Made by a program: the position numbers and the translations under genes | Origin: Cordia subcordata | Taxonomy: Eukaryota > Streptophyta > Magnoliopsida > Boraginales > Cordiaceae | Length of the DNA stretch: 64,000 nt | Reading direction: 5' to 3' | NCBI GenBank assembly: GCA_028554755.1 | Contig: JAPTOF010000015.1 | Span: forward strand, 14,333,501-14,397,500 | Shown here: one piece after another, positions 11,021 to 20,559 of the stretch | Layout of the letters: each line of letters opens with the position of its first letter | Position numbering within the stretch: position 1 is the stretch's first letter | The notes under the pieces: model-generated | What the model saw: the letters and a program-made list of their open reading frames with translations, nothing else | What the model was told of the DNA's origin: nothing | Databases searched by the model: none

Positions 11021-12465
11021 TTAATACTTGATGTAACCCAAGTGTTTCTTATCAGCAACTTTAGTCAATGTCATCAAATCATTTGCGATCCAGCACATCG
11101 ACTTCTCCTGCTGGTAGAAGTATCCCGCACATTTGCAATCCAAACTGCATTTCTTTGAACAATCGCTCTCCTTCATGGGGCCATCTCCCTTAGTGTACTT
11201 GGTCACAAAGTGGTCTACCCCAACCAATTTATAGTACTTGGCATTCTTAGCTGCACAAGACGATGATGACACCTTGGGAGGCTTGCATTTCTCGCTCCAC
11301 CCAAGCAAACCATTCGGAGATGGGCAAGCCACACATTGGCCTTTCTCACACAACCCATACTTCCCACATTTCTCAGGCAGCTGGCATGTCCCAATACCAA
11401 TTGATGAGCTGGAGAAAAGGTCGAATGTCACCTCCCATGCACTTATGTCTGCTTCTTGATCATACGTGAAGGCCTTGAGTGTTCCATCTATTCCCAATCT
11501 AAGGTATGTTACGGTGCTGTTGTATCTCGTCCTTCCCAGAAATACGTTACCTGTGCGAGAAAATTTCACAATTAGTCTCCAACTTAAGGTAGTCTTTCTT
11601 GTTTAGAAACATTCACTTTATTAGTCAAAATTTCATAAAAGATAGTCAAACTTATAATGAAATTGAACTTACCTGCGTTTGAAGACTTTGCCACCTTGTA
11701 GTCTAGTGTTATTTCATAGGCATTTGAACCCTCTGGGGCGGTGTTAAGTTTCACATATTCTAAGCTACCATCGCCAAAACTCAACCACCCAGTGGAGTCA
11801 AAGTAAAGTTGTGGCTTTGGGGAGTTTTTACTCCTGTAATACATAGCCAACCTTCTAGGCTCCAGCACCAAACTGTAAGGCCCGTTCACGTTTTGCTGCG
11901 GAGATGCCCTGCTCACAAGCGTGGTTGGCCCTCCGACGCGAAGAGATTGGCCAACCACGAGGGTGTCTGTTGGGGTATCAAAACTTTGCCAGACGAAGTT
12001 GCCTTTGGCATCATGAAGCACCATGTTTCCGTTTGATAGTAACTTGAAGCCTACCACCCCTTTGTTGGCTGTTCCACTCTGCCACGCCACGCGGCCGTCG
12101 GCGTCCGCCAGGACGAGGTTGCCGTCCGTCCCCAACGAGAAGGTGGCATTCTCGCGGACAGGCTTGCCGCGGTTGAAGTCCCAGACCCATCGCATCAGTG
12201 AGGTTGAACGCACAGTACCAACACGTAAGCCCAAGTAGTACGCGTTCGGGGTGGTGTTATAGAAACAAAGTTGGAAAGGGTAAGTAAAAATGCCAAGGAC
12301 TCGATAATTTGCATCGTATTCGACAATGTAATCTCCAAATTCACCTTCATTGACATATTTAAATGTTGCTGAAGCTGGAACTGCAGCTTGGGCGATGGAA
12401 GCACATGTTTGGATCAAGAATAAGAGAAGGGCTAGAGACAATAACATTGAACGTGAAGGAGACAT
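11021..12465 (-). CDS. EP1-like secreted bulb-lectin glycoprotein, copy 1 (two exons)
   Basis: Exon 1 is 12465-11673 and exon 2 is 11550-11021, giving 440 residues. The ATG at 12465 is chosen because a clean signal peptide follows (MSPSRSMLLSLALLLFLIQ, cleavage near residue 28), whereas upstream codons in the same frame code non-lectin sequence. Next come a bulb-type mannose-lectin domain (about residues 50-180; landmarks WVWDFNRGKPVRENATFSL, DGNLVLADADGRVAWQS, NGNMVLHDAKGNFVWQSFD), an S-domain-like middle, a Cys-rich segment (CQLPEKCGKYGLCEKGQC) and a PAN/apple-like C-terminus with paired cysteines. N-glycosylation sequons include NTTP, NATF and NSTV. There is no kinase domain or membrane anchor, so it is an extracellular wall or apoplast protein of the EP1 type rather than an S-receptor kinase. 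Family members are epidermis- or stress-associated; the ligand is unknown. No defects are seen. Confidence 0.88.
11551..11672 (-). other. Intron of EP1-like copy 1 (122 bp)
   Basis: On the minus strand the donor is CAG|GTAAGT and the acceptor is CGCACAG|GTAAC. Joining 11673 to 11550 restores a Gly codon and continues directly into NVFLGRTRYNSTV, matching the contiguous sequence of copy 2. Both borders carry CAGGTAA, like a short direct repeat. The intron is AT-rich with in-frame stops. Confidence 0.85.
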
Positions 12466-12780
12466 CTTATCTTGGTTGTGATGTTTGATGTTTGATGATG
12501 CTTGAGCTTGGATATGTAGGTACATATTTATCGGAAGTTTTGGATAAGGATTTAGTTGTTTTTTAATTGCAAATCTAGTCAAATGAGGCTGCCACTGTAA
12601 ACGTTGAACATAGTGGTTGGTCCATGTATTCATTAGTTTGACAACGAATGCGCAAAAAGCTTCCTGATCTAGCAACAAGTTGTTCATCATTTAATAAGAA
12701 AAATATAACAGAAAAGATTGTTCTTCATTTAACGGAACACTGCTAGAAGGTACCAGCCGACGCGTTGTCTAGCTCAGTTC
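12466..12780 (-). promoter_or_regulatory. Promoter and 5' UTR region of EP1-like copy 1
   Basis: This segment upstream of the ATG contains a TATA-like GATAAATATG on the minus strand near 12525, the conserved block GTCAAACTAATGAATACATGG, and a 17-base motif ACGCGTCGGCTGGTACC at 12765-12749 (minus), 284 bases from the ATG. The same segment recurs at 16207-16400, 38506-38700 and 39811-40023, so it is a conserved duplicated upstream region. Confidence 0.6.
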
Positions 12781-12807
12781 TTTCAAATTATATTCTAACG
12801 AACCTGT

Positions 12808-13363
12808 TGTTGTTTTAATATGAGTTATGACTCCTAGTAAAATAATAATGTTATGACTAGAATTTGATGATGTTACGACGATAAAGTATTTGTATTAATT
12901 TAATTTGTTACGAATTAAATTACAAGTATTTATTGTGCAGTTAGGAGAATGGATTTGATAATGTGATAATGGATTTGGTAATGTATCATCAATTGAACTC
13001 CATCAAGATTGAATTATATTTTGAGTGCAAAAGAATTTAAGCATTTGGGGAAATGAAAACACATAAAGCGAATAATAGACATATTGCCACTGCTTAATTA
13101 GTGTTTAACCATTTACTCACTGTTATATCCAAATTGAAGTTGTGAATTTCTAATACAATCATGATAACAGTACACAAATAGTTTTTATCGTAAAATTACG
13201 CTCATAACCTTACTACATTGGAAGTGAGGTCAAAAGCTTAAAAATGGAAGTGCAATATATTTGTTCTGATAATACTTCACTCAACTCAGTTATCTAGTAT
13301 TCTGATTTAATTTGTTTGAAAAGAAGGTAAAATAATTTGTTGTGTTTTGTTCATCAAAAGAAA

Positions 13364-13416
<53 letters not shown>

Positions 13417-13599
13417 CAAAACGATCAATTTGATCCTAAATTAAAGCTTATACACTTGCATTGGCTGACTTACGTTTCTATATAAATGGAAAATGAATTA
13501 GTGAATTTTGAACGTACATGATTCAAGGAAATCACATATTTCATGCATCAAGATACTTTTATTTCCTTAACACTCCTCAAGTTTGGAATGTATGTTAAT
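12808..13599. repeat. Segmental duplication block A (non-coding upstream DNA)
   Basis: The block matches 17070-18790 in order: TTGTTTTAATATGAGTTATGA, TAATAATGTTATGACTAGAA, AACCATTTACTCACTG, GAAATGCATATATATAT, CGATCAATTTGATCCT. It contains a (TA)n microsatellite at 13377-13414. The copy at 17070 holds a MITE that is absent here. Confidence 0.8.
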
Positions 13600-14510
13600 G
13601 ATTCGTAACTCGCCAAGCTAACTCGAGGATTGAGAGTTTGCGACAAACTCAAAACGTTTTTGTGAAGATGTCAGCTGGTTGACGTGATGTAGATATATGG
13701 GCTATTTTGATCATTCCTTATTGGATCTTCTCTCGTGTATAAAGTGATAATAAATTTCTATATGCTTTGTTTGTTCACTGAAAACTAGATTTGAAGCAAT
13801 AAAAGCACAGCCTAATTGTGACAATATACGAATGCCGATGCCTAAATCTTGTACAATGTATTTCAACCAAGTGATTTCACCATAAGTTGTATACATATAT
13901 AGATCCATATTCAGCTTCTCATTGGATCGCGACACTATTGTTTGCTTCTTGGTTTTCCAACAAATTAATGAATTTCCAATAATGCAATACCCAATGATAA
14001 ATCGTCAAATATCATGACACCTAGCCCAATCGTATTGGACTAGATGTAGGAAGAAAAATTCGTACATCTAGATGTGTAACTCATGGCTTGTCCATGAACT
14101 AACTTAGGACATGAACTGCTTATATATGTCAAATTACGCGGTGTGATAGTCAAATAAATTAGTTCGCCAACATGTCTTCGATAAGTAGAAGGGTCACTAA
14201 TATTGCCTTCAAACTTGCTCAAGGATAAGTTGTGTTTCATGTGAGGGTTTGCGCCAAGGTATCCAGCATCCTGTTAAGAATTTCCGGGGCATACTTGTGT
14301 TGTGAAAGAGCAATAACGTTACTTGATCGAGCAACTTCTGTACCGAGAAAATACTTTTAATTGGCCAAGATCCTTCAATTAAAATTGGTCCTCAAAAAAT
14401 GTCTTGTGTCTTCAAAATCTTGTAGATTATTTCCTGCTAGGATGACATCATCTACATAAATAAGGAGTGCAGTGAATTTACTGTCAGATCGGGTTCCAGC
14501 CGTCTATTCA
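13600..14510 (-). pseudogene. Degenerate copia RT/RNase H remnant
   Basis: Minus-strand pieces of copia pol survive in several frames: KHIEIYYHFIHERRS (RNase H end) near 13760, a YRRHVGELIYLTITPRNLTY stretch near 14160, and sequence around 14430-14460 encoding a YVDD-type active-site region. Frequent stops and shifts. The same remnant occurs at 25105-25560, so it predates the block duplication. Confidence 0.7.
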
Positions 14511-14832
14511 TGTCGATTACCAACTTTTAACACTTATTACAACATTAAATCAACTAGGCAACAAAAAATAGCAACAAAAATACTGTTACGGTACACATGA
14601 GCACAGCACATAAAACAATATAAATAGAAGGAAAGATGAAGTAAGTCACCCTTCTTCTTTTTCTTTTTTTTCTTTTTTTCAATAAGCGTGTGTTGCTCAC
14701 TCGCCTTGGCAAAATCCCTGCTGGTAATTTTTGGCACTATCACCCTATACAATAAAGGGAGTTAAGTGGAAAAACCCCATTAATTTATAGAAGTTATTAG
14801 AATCATTATATTTGTTTCCGTCTTTCGTTCCG

Positions 14833-15072
14833 CTTGGATTGACTTTTTTTAAAAATATTTTTTTAACAGCTTTTAAAAAATGAATTTTTTTTTAAAAGTC
14901 AATTTTTTTTTAAAAGATAAAAGTTCTAGTTTTTAAAAAAAATTGTATTTGGATTTTTTTTTAGAGTTTTAATTTTTTTTAAAAACCAAATCAAATAGTT
15001 AATGCAAAAGTAACATAACTTTTTTAGGAAAAAAGTACTTTTTTCTTTAAAAAAAAATCAATTCAAATATGC
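14833..15072. mobile_element. MITE, TTTGGATTGGC family (copy in block B)
   Basis: Ends are CTTGGATTGACTTTTTTT and the near-complement AAAAAAATCAATTCAAA, with an A/T-tract interior. Related copies lie at 2511-2730, 2801-3020, 15600-15832, 38066-38316 and 50732-50957. Confidence 0.6.
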
Positions 15073-15599
15073 TCTTTATCTAAAAACATATATCAAACAC
15101 GGATATATTTTCTTTAATTCATTCCGTTCTTTATTTTCTTTCAATTATTTGCACATTTTATTTCTATTCAAATCTATTTTAACATTTCAATCACAAAGTG
15201 TTGATCACTAATCCGTGAAATATATACTTGATGCAATATACTCGAGTCTAGTGAGATTCTTCTAGAAGATATATAAGTAAGAAATCTTCCTTGAGATGAA
15301 GCGCACGTGGATTGTAATCTCGTGTGCTCCGTATCGCAATCAGGTAAAGGGAAGACTAGTCTGCTTCGGTGGTTTCCAGAGGTTGACATAACAAAGTCTA
15401 CGCTCTCTATATTTATAAGTTTTGATTATTCACATTTCTTGAATAATATGTTTATAAATTTTAATTGTGTACAATGCTTACGTTATGTGGACAACTTTAA
15501 TTTGGATCTAGCAATGACTAAACGTTAGCCACTAACCAATGGCTGTGTGTCTGTTGTTTGCTGTATGTGTTTCAATTTCGAAATGCTTAAGGGTTACGC

Positions 15600-15832
15600 T
15601 TATTTGAATTTGCTTTTTTTAGAAGTGCTTCTTTAAACAACTTTTAAAAACAAAAAGATTATTTAAAAAAAAGTTAATTTCTTTTTATTTTCAAAGAATG
15701 ATGTATTTGACCTTCTTTTAAAAATTTAAGATTTTTAAAGCTAAATCAAATATTTATTGCAAAAAAAAAATGTAATTTGTATCAAAACAAATGCTTTTTC
15801 ATAAAAACCAATCCAAACAGTCCCTAGGTCTT
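15600..15832. mobile_element. MITE, TTTGGATTGGC family
   Basis: The left end is TTATTTGAATTTGCTTTTTT and the right end is AAAACCAATCCAAACAGTCCC, with the same interior order of A/T tracts and ATCAAATATTTATTGCAAAA as other family members. Confidence 0.6.
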
Positions 15833-16206
15833 TTTACATTTGAATATGATTCGATCTTTGACTTTAATTGATGAAAAGCCTACATTATCAACTCCATTAT
15901 CCCGTACATAAAAATACTTACATAAAAATACTTGTAATTTGTACATATTAATATGAGTATTTTATCGTTATCGGATCCTACTCATAATATACATTCTAGT
16001 CCAGATTTGGATCCCCTTGTGAAGGACTAAGAGATACATCCTAGTCTAGATTTGGATCCTCTTGTGAAATTTTGTCCTGAGTGATTAGAAAGTATATCTT
16101 AATCCCTTTGATTAAAATAAATAAATCTTAATCTTCCAATAAAAAATATAATTTGTTACTTTACAGGATCCGTAACTCATGTTGAAACAACATCATGGTC
16201 GTTAAA

Positions 16207-16400
16207 AATAAATAAGCTAGACGCGTCGGCTGGTACCATCTGTCAGTATTAGTTAAATGCACATCTTTTTTTGTTTTATTTTCTTATTAAATGAACAACT
16301 TCTTGCTGCATCAAGGAATTTCCTACGTATTCGTTGTCAAACTAATGAAAATATGGACCAACCGCTATATTCAATGTTTGTAGGACATTAATTCTAGCCG
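16207..16400 (+). promoter_or_regulatory. Orphan EP1-like promoter relic
   Basis: It carries ACGCGTCGGCTGGTACC at 16221-16237 (identical to copy 1), then AAATGCACATC, TTTTATTTTCTTATTAAATGA, ACAACTTCTTGCTGCATCAAG, GTTGTCAAACTAATGAAA and ATGGACCAACC in the same order as upstream of copies 1 and 2. No EP1 coding sequence follows, so the gene body was lost or never copied. Confidence 0.75.
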
Positions 16401-17412
16401 CTTTAGGTTTAAAAATTTTATCTCCTCTCTAGTTTGAATTTTTACTTGTCTTTCAATTTGAATATGCTTAAGACTTTCCACCCGAGCCGTCGAAGCCAAA
16501 TTTTTTATTAAGCGAGGTCAAAAGAATATAAATAATATAAGAAATATATATGCAAGCTAAATATATTTTACTAATTTACAACAAAGTTACAATAGTGCCT
16601 TACGAGTTTTCATTTTACTATTTGATTGATTTTGGGCGACCAATGTTGCTAAAGTAAAGTACATGAATAGATTTTATTTTGTCCAATTAAAATCAAATTT
16701 ACTCATCATTTATCATTTCTAAATCATGAAATGTCAAATAATAAGCGATGTCATTTGTAAATTTAAGGCGAGTCAAATATATTAAAAATTCTAATAATCG
16801 TATTGATTATATATTTAGTGATAGTTTATTATTGACCCCCCCCCCCCCACACCCAAAAAAAAAAAAAACAACCATGAATCTCCATCATTGTGAGCCACAA
16901 CCAAACATAAACAATTATATTTTTTTATTAGAAAGTTTTTTCTTTTTTTATATTAAACTTTCTTGTCGTTAAATTAAAATTTTTTTTTTACAAAAAAAAC
17001 TGAAACCAAATCAAATGTACATGGTAAAAATCAATTAGTTAATTTTAAATGAAAACCAAATAACCTAATGTTGTTTTAATATGAGTTATGAATCCTCGTA
17101 AAATAATAATGTTATGACTAGAATTTGATGATGTTATGATGATAAAGTATTTGTATTAATTTGTTACAACTTAAATCACAAGTATTTATTTGTACAGCTG
17201 GGATAATGGATTTGATAAAGTATTTGAATTAATTTCTTACAACTTAAGTCACAAGTATTTATTTGTACATCTGGGATAATGGATCATCAATTGAACTCAA
17301 TCAAGATTGAATTTTATTTTGAGTGCAAAAGAATTTAAGCATTTAGAAATGAAAACACATAAAGTGAATAATAGACATATTACCACAGCTTAAGACATAT
17401 TACCACAGCTTA

Positions 17413-18138
17413 GTGCATATTCGGCAATAATTTCTCAAGTAGCATTTAGCTTTTTGACTGGTCAAAACACTATTTTTTTAAATTATTGCTGTTCGGTAAA
17501 CTAGCGTTTCAAGTAGCTTTTAGTATTTCTCAAAAGCTAAAAATTTTTGTGTTTCATGTAGCTTTTAGCTTTTCATGTTTTTTTTTGGGCAATTTTACCT
17601 TGTTTGCATTTTTTTATTTTTCTATTCTTTCTCTAATCTCTCTCTATATTTTTACCTTTTCTTTCACAAATATAAATAAGAAATAATATAACAATGAATT
17701 TCAATTTCTATATAATCAACATTACTAAAAGCATAAGTTTTATTAATACCTTTTTTTTTTACAAAATAATTTTAAATCTATTAAAATTAAATTTTGAAAT
17801 ATTGATACAAATATTTTATCAAAAAATTAGTTATACTTTAATATTAAAATATGATTATGAAAATAAATATCTAATTTTGAAATACATTATCTTATTCCTA
17901 TAATAGTAATAGTAATTACAATTATCATAGTAACAATAATAATAATAATAATAACATGATATCAATGTCTTTTTACATCATTTAGCATTCATCAGCTAAT
18001 CTAACAGCTAATTTTACCGAACACATTTTTTTCAATCAGCTAGTTAAACAGTTATCCGCTAACAACTAAAACACAATAGCTATCAGCTACCTAAATAGCT
18101 ATCAGCTACTCTAACAGCTAAATTTACACAACAAGCCC
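17413..18138. mobile_element. Harbinger-like MITE with TTA target duplication
   Basis: Ends resemble GGGCCTGTTCGGCAAA: the left reads GTGCATATTCGGCAA and the right complement GGGCTTGTTGTGTAAATTTAGC. TTA flanks it on both sides (17410-17412, 18139-18141). Block A (near 13099) has the matching uninterrupted sequence GCTTAATTAGTGTTTAACC, which confirms an insertion here. The interior has CAGCTA/TAGCT palindromic motifs and a (AAT)n run. A related copy lies at 52330-52791. Confidence 0.75.
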
Positions 18139-18812
18139 TTAGTGTTAACCATTTACTCACTGTTATATCCAAATTAAAGTTGTGAATTGCTAGCATAATT
18201 ATGGTGAAATTTTATAAATAGTTTAATGATTAAATCACGTTCATAACCTTACTATAATATGAAATGAGGCCAAAAGCTTAAAAAAATCCAATAAATAAAA
18301 CCGCTTTAAAAATGGAAGTGCATTATATTTGTTCTCATAATACTTCACTCAACTCAGTTGTCTTGTCTTTGATTTTTTTTTTTTTGAAAAGAAGGTAAAA
18401 TGATTTGGTGTGTTTTATTCATCAAAAGAAATGCATATATATATACAATGCAAACGATCAATTTGATCCTGATTTAAAGCTTTTACACTTCTGTTGCCTA
18501 ACTTACAAATCTATGTAAATGGAAAATGAATCAATGAATTTTGATTGTACATATTCAAGGAAGTCACATATTTTATGCATCAAGAAAAATTTATTTCGTT
18601 CGCACTTCCCCTCAAGTTTGGAATGCATCAAGATATTAGCTGACTGATGTGATATAGATATTTGGGCTGCATTGACCATTTCTTCGTGGATATTCTCTCG
18701 TATAAGGTTAAAATCAATTTCATGTTTTGTTTGTTCATGGAAAATTGGATTGGATTTGAAGCAATATAAAGTACAATTTGATTGTCATAGTATTAGGTTA
18801 GCAGGATATCAC

Positions 18813-19111
18813 TTAAAAGAAAAGGTGTTTGTAGAGAAAGAGGAGAATTTTCTATATTATTTGACTTGTGATAGAATGTTTTTCACTCTTGCAAAGTTCC
18901 CTTTTATAAGCTAAAGGGAGGACTCAAATACATGTATTTGACTCTAGAATTAGTTATTGATACATGAATTAAACTCTTTGAAGTTACCAATAAATGAATA
19001 CTAAAAAAGTCTAAATTCATATGATTAATGAATTCATTGTTTACTCCACTTGATTCTTCAAGTACTTGTGCTTGTTCCATGAACCATGTGTGAACAAAAC
19101 ATTAATTAACA
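18813..19111 (-). repeat. Left LTR (3' LTR of the left element), one end worn
   Basis: It matches the middle LTR from CTTAAAAGAAAA..GTGTTT through TATAAAAG-type promoter sequence (minus) to the end ..TTAACA at 19111. The outer 15-20 bases, including the TAACA terminus, are missing or changed. The polypurine tract beside it is mutated. Confidence 0.75.
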
Positions 19112-19299
19112 TGCTAACTCTTAATGTGTCGTTTTTGAACTCGAAGAATTTTTATCAAGTAGTGAAACTTGTCTCCGGAAGTTCCTTTGTGAATATGTTA
19201 GCCACTTGGTCTTCACTTGGACAAAATTTGAGTTCAACATGTGTTGCTTCAACAACATCTCTGATAAAATGATTTTTTATTGTAATATGTCTTGTTCTA

Positions 19300-20210
19300 C
19301 TATAATGAACTGGATTTTTGGCCATGGCAATAGTAGATTGATTGTTATAAAATAGTTCAATAGCTTCGTCTTGTTTTCACCAAGGTCTTCAAAACTTTTC
19401 CTTGACCATATACATTATGAAGTCACCAAGGTCGCTGAAATGTACTCAGCTTCTGCAGATGATTGAGAAACTATTTTTTCCTTCTTTGATGTCCAAGAAA
19501 ATATTCCTGAACCAAATGTGAAAGCATAACCATATGTACTTTTCATATTATCAAAACATCCGGCCTAATCACTATCACAAAAGCCAAAAAGTTTTGTTTG
19601 AGCTCTTTTGATATGTTGGATGCCAAAATTTGTTGTTCCTTTTATGTATCTCAATACTCTCTTTGCTATCCCAAAATGAACTTGACTAAGACAATGCATG
19701 AATCTGGAGAGTAAACTTGTTGCACACATAATGCCAAGCCTTGTTGCTGTAAGATACAACAAGTTTCCAACCAAACTTCTTTAGAGAGTGACATCAACTT
19801 TCTTTTCATTATCATCTTTCTTTAATTTTTCATTTGCATCAAATGGAGTATCATTGGGTTTACAATCATCCATGTTGAATTTTGTCAAAATATTTTGACC
19901 ATATTTCTTTTGGCAAATAAAGACACCATCATCTTGTTGATAAATTTTCATGCCAATGAAATGATGTGAAAAACCTATGTCATTCATCTTATACTTCTTC
20001 ACTATATCTTTATTGAGATCTTGGATCATTTTCTCACAACTTCTAATATATAATAAACCATCCACATAAAGAGCCACAATCAAGATTGAGGTACCTTGAG
20101 ATTTGATTTACAGTGTTGGCTCATTCTTGCTCTTCTTGAATCCTTGTTTTTGAAAATATAAGTCAATTTCACTGTAACAACCTCAAGGTTTTGTTAAAAG
20201 CATGATCTAT
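19300..20210 (-). pseudogene. Copia RT/RNase H remnant of the left element
   Basis: Minus-strand pieces: an RT C-terminal stretch with IVALYVDGLLYIRS, where the active-site YVDD has become YVDG (20083-19781), then VGNLLYLTATRLGIM and RVLRYIKGTTNFGIQ (19774-19565), and RNase H traces to about 19310. Gag, protease and integrase are absent between the primer-binding site and RT, so this copy is internally deleted and dead. Confidence 0.85.
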
Positions 20211-20216
20211 TCACAA

Positions 20217-20228
20217 GCTCTAATACCA
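20217..20228 (-). other. Primer-binding site of the left copia element
   Basis: The minus strand reads TGGTATTAGAGC, one change from the usual initiator-Met tRNA site, five bases inside the end of the middle LTR. It shows that this LTR is the 5' LTR of the element to its left. Confidence 0.75.
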
Positions 20229-20233
20229 AAATA

Positions 20234-20554
20234 TGTTAGATATTGGCAACCATTCTATTCAAATTTAAGAGAAAAAAGTGTTTATTGAGAAAGTGGAGAA
20301 TTTTCCATATTACTTGACTTGTGATGGAATGATTGCCACTCATACAAAGCTTTCTTTTATAGGCTTAAGGGAAGACTCAAAGACATGAATTTGAAACCTA
20401 GAATTAATTTCTATTACATGAATTAGACTCTTTGAAATTACAAATACATGAATACTAGAAAGTCCAAATCCATATCATTAATAGATTCATTCTTGACTCT
20501 TCAAATACTTGTGTTTGTTCCATGAACCATGTGTGAAAAACACATTACTTAACA
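20234..20554 (-). repeat. Middle LTR shared by two copia internal regions
   Basis: It is 321 bp, TGTTAGATATTGG..TTAACA on the plus strand. A TATA box (CCTATAAAAG, minus) lies near 20355. To its right the minus strand has AAAAGGGAGCA immediately before the LTR, a good polypurine tract for the right-hand internal region. Confidence 0.85.
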
Positions 20555-20559
20555 TGCTC

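Larger units (their letters stand above)
14780..18792. repeat. Segmental duplication block B
   Basis: A non-coding mosaic related to blocks A and D. 14780-16440 matches 37432-38700 (TATAGAAGTTATTAGAATCAT, AATCCGTGAAATATATACTTGA, GGGAAGACTAGTCTGC, TTTTGATTATTCACATTTCTTG), and 17070-18790 matches block A. It contains two Harbinger-type MITEs, an EP1 promoter relic and a larger MITE. No gene is seen; 16440-17070 also resembles 38700-39370, including a poly-C run. Confidence 0.75.

Noticed and set aside
11021..12465. S-receptor kinase / G-type lectin receptor kinase
   Set aside because: There is no transmembrane segment or kinase domain after the PAN-like region; the protein ends at 440 residues like EP1-type secreted glycoproteins.
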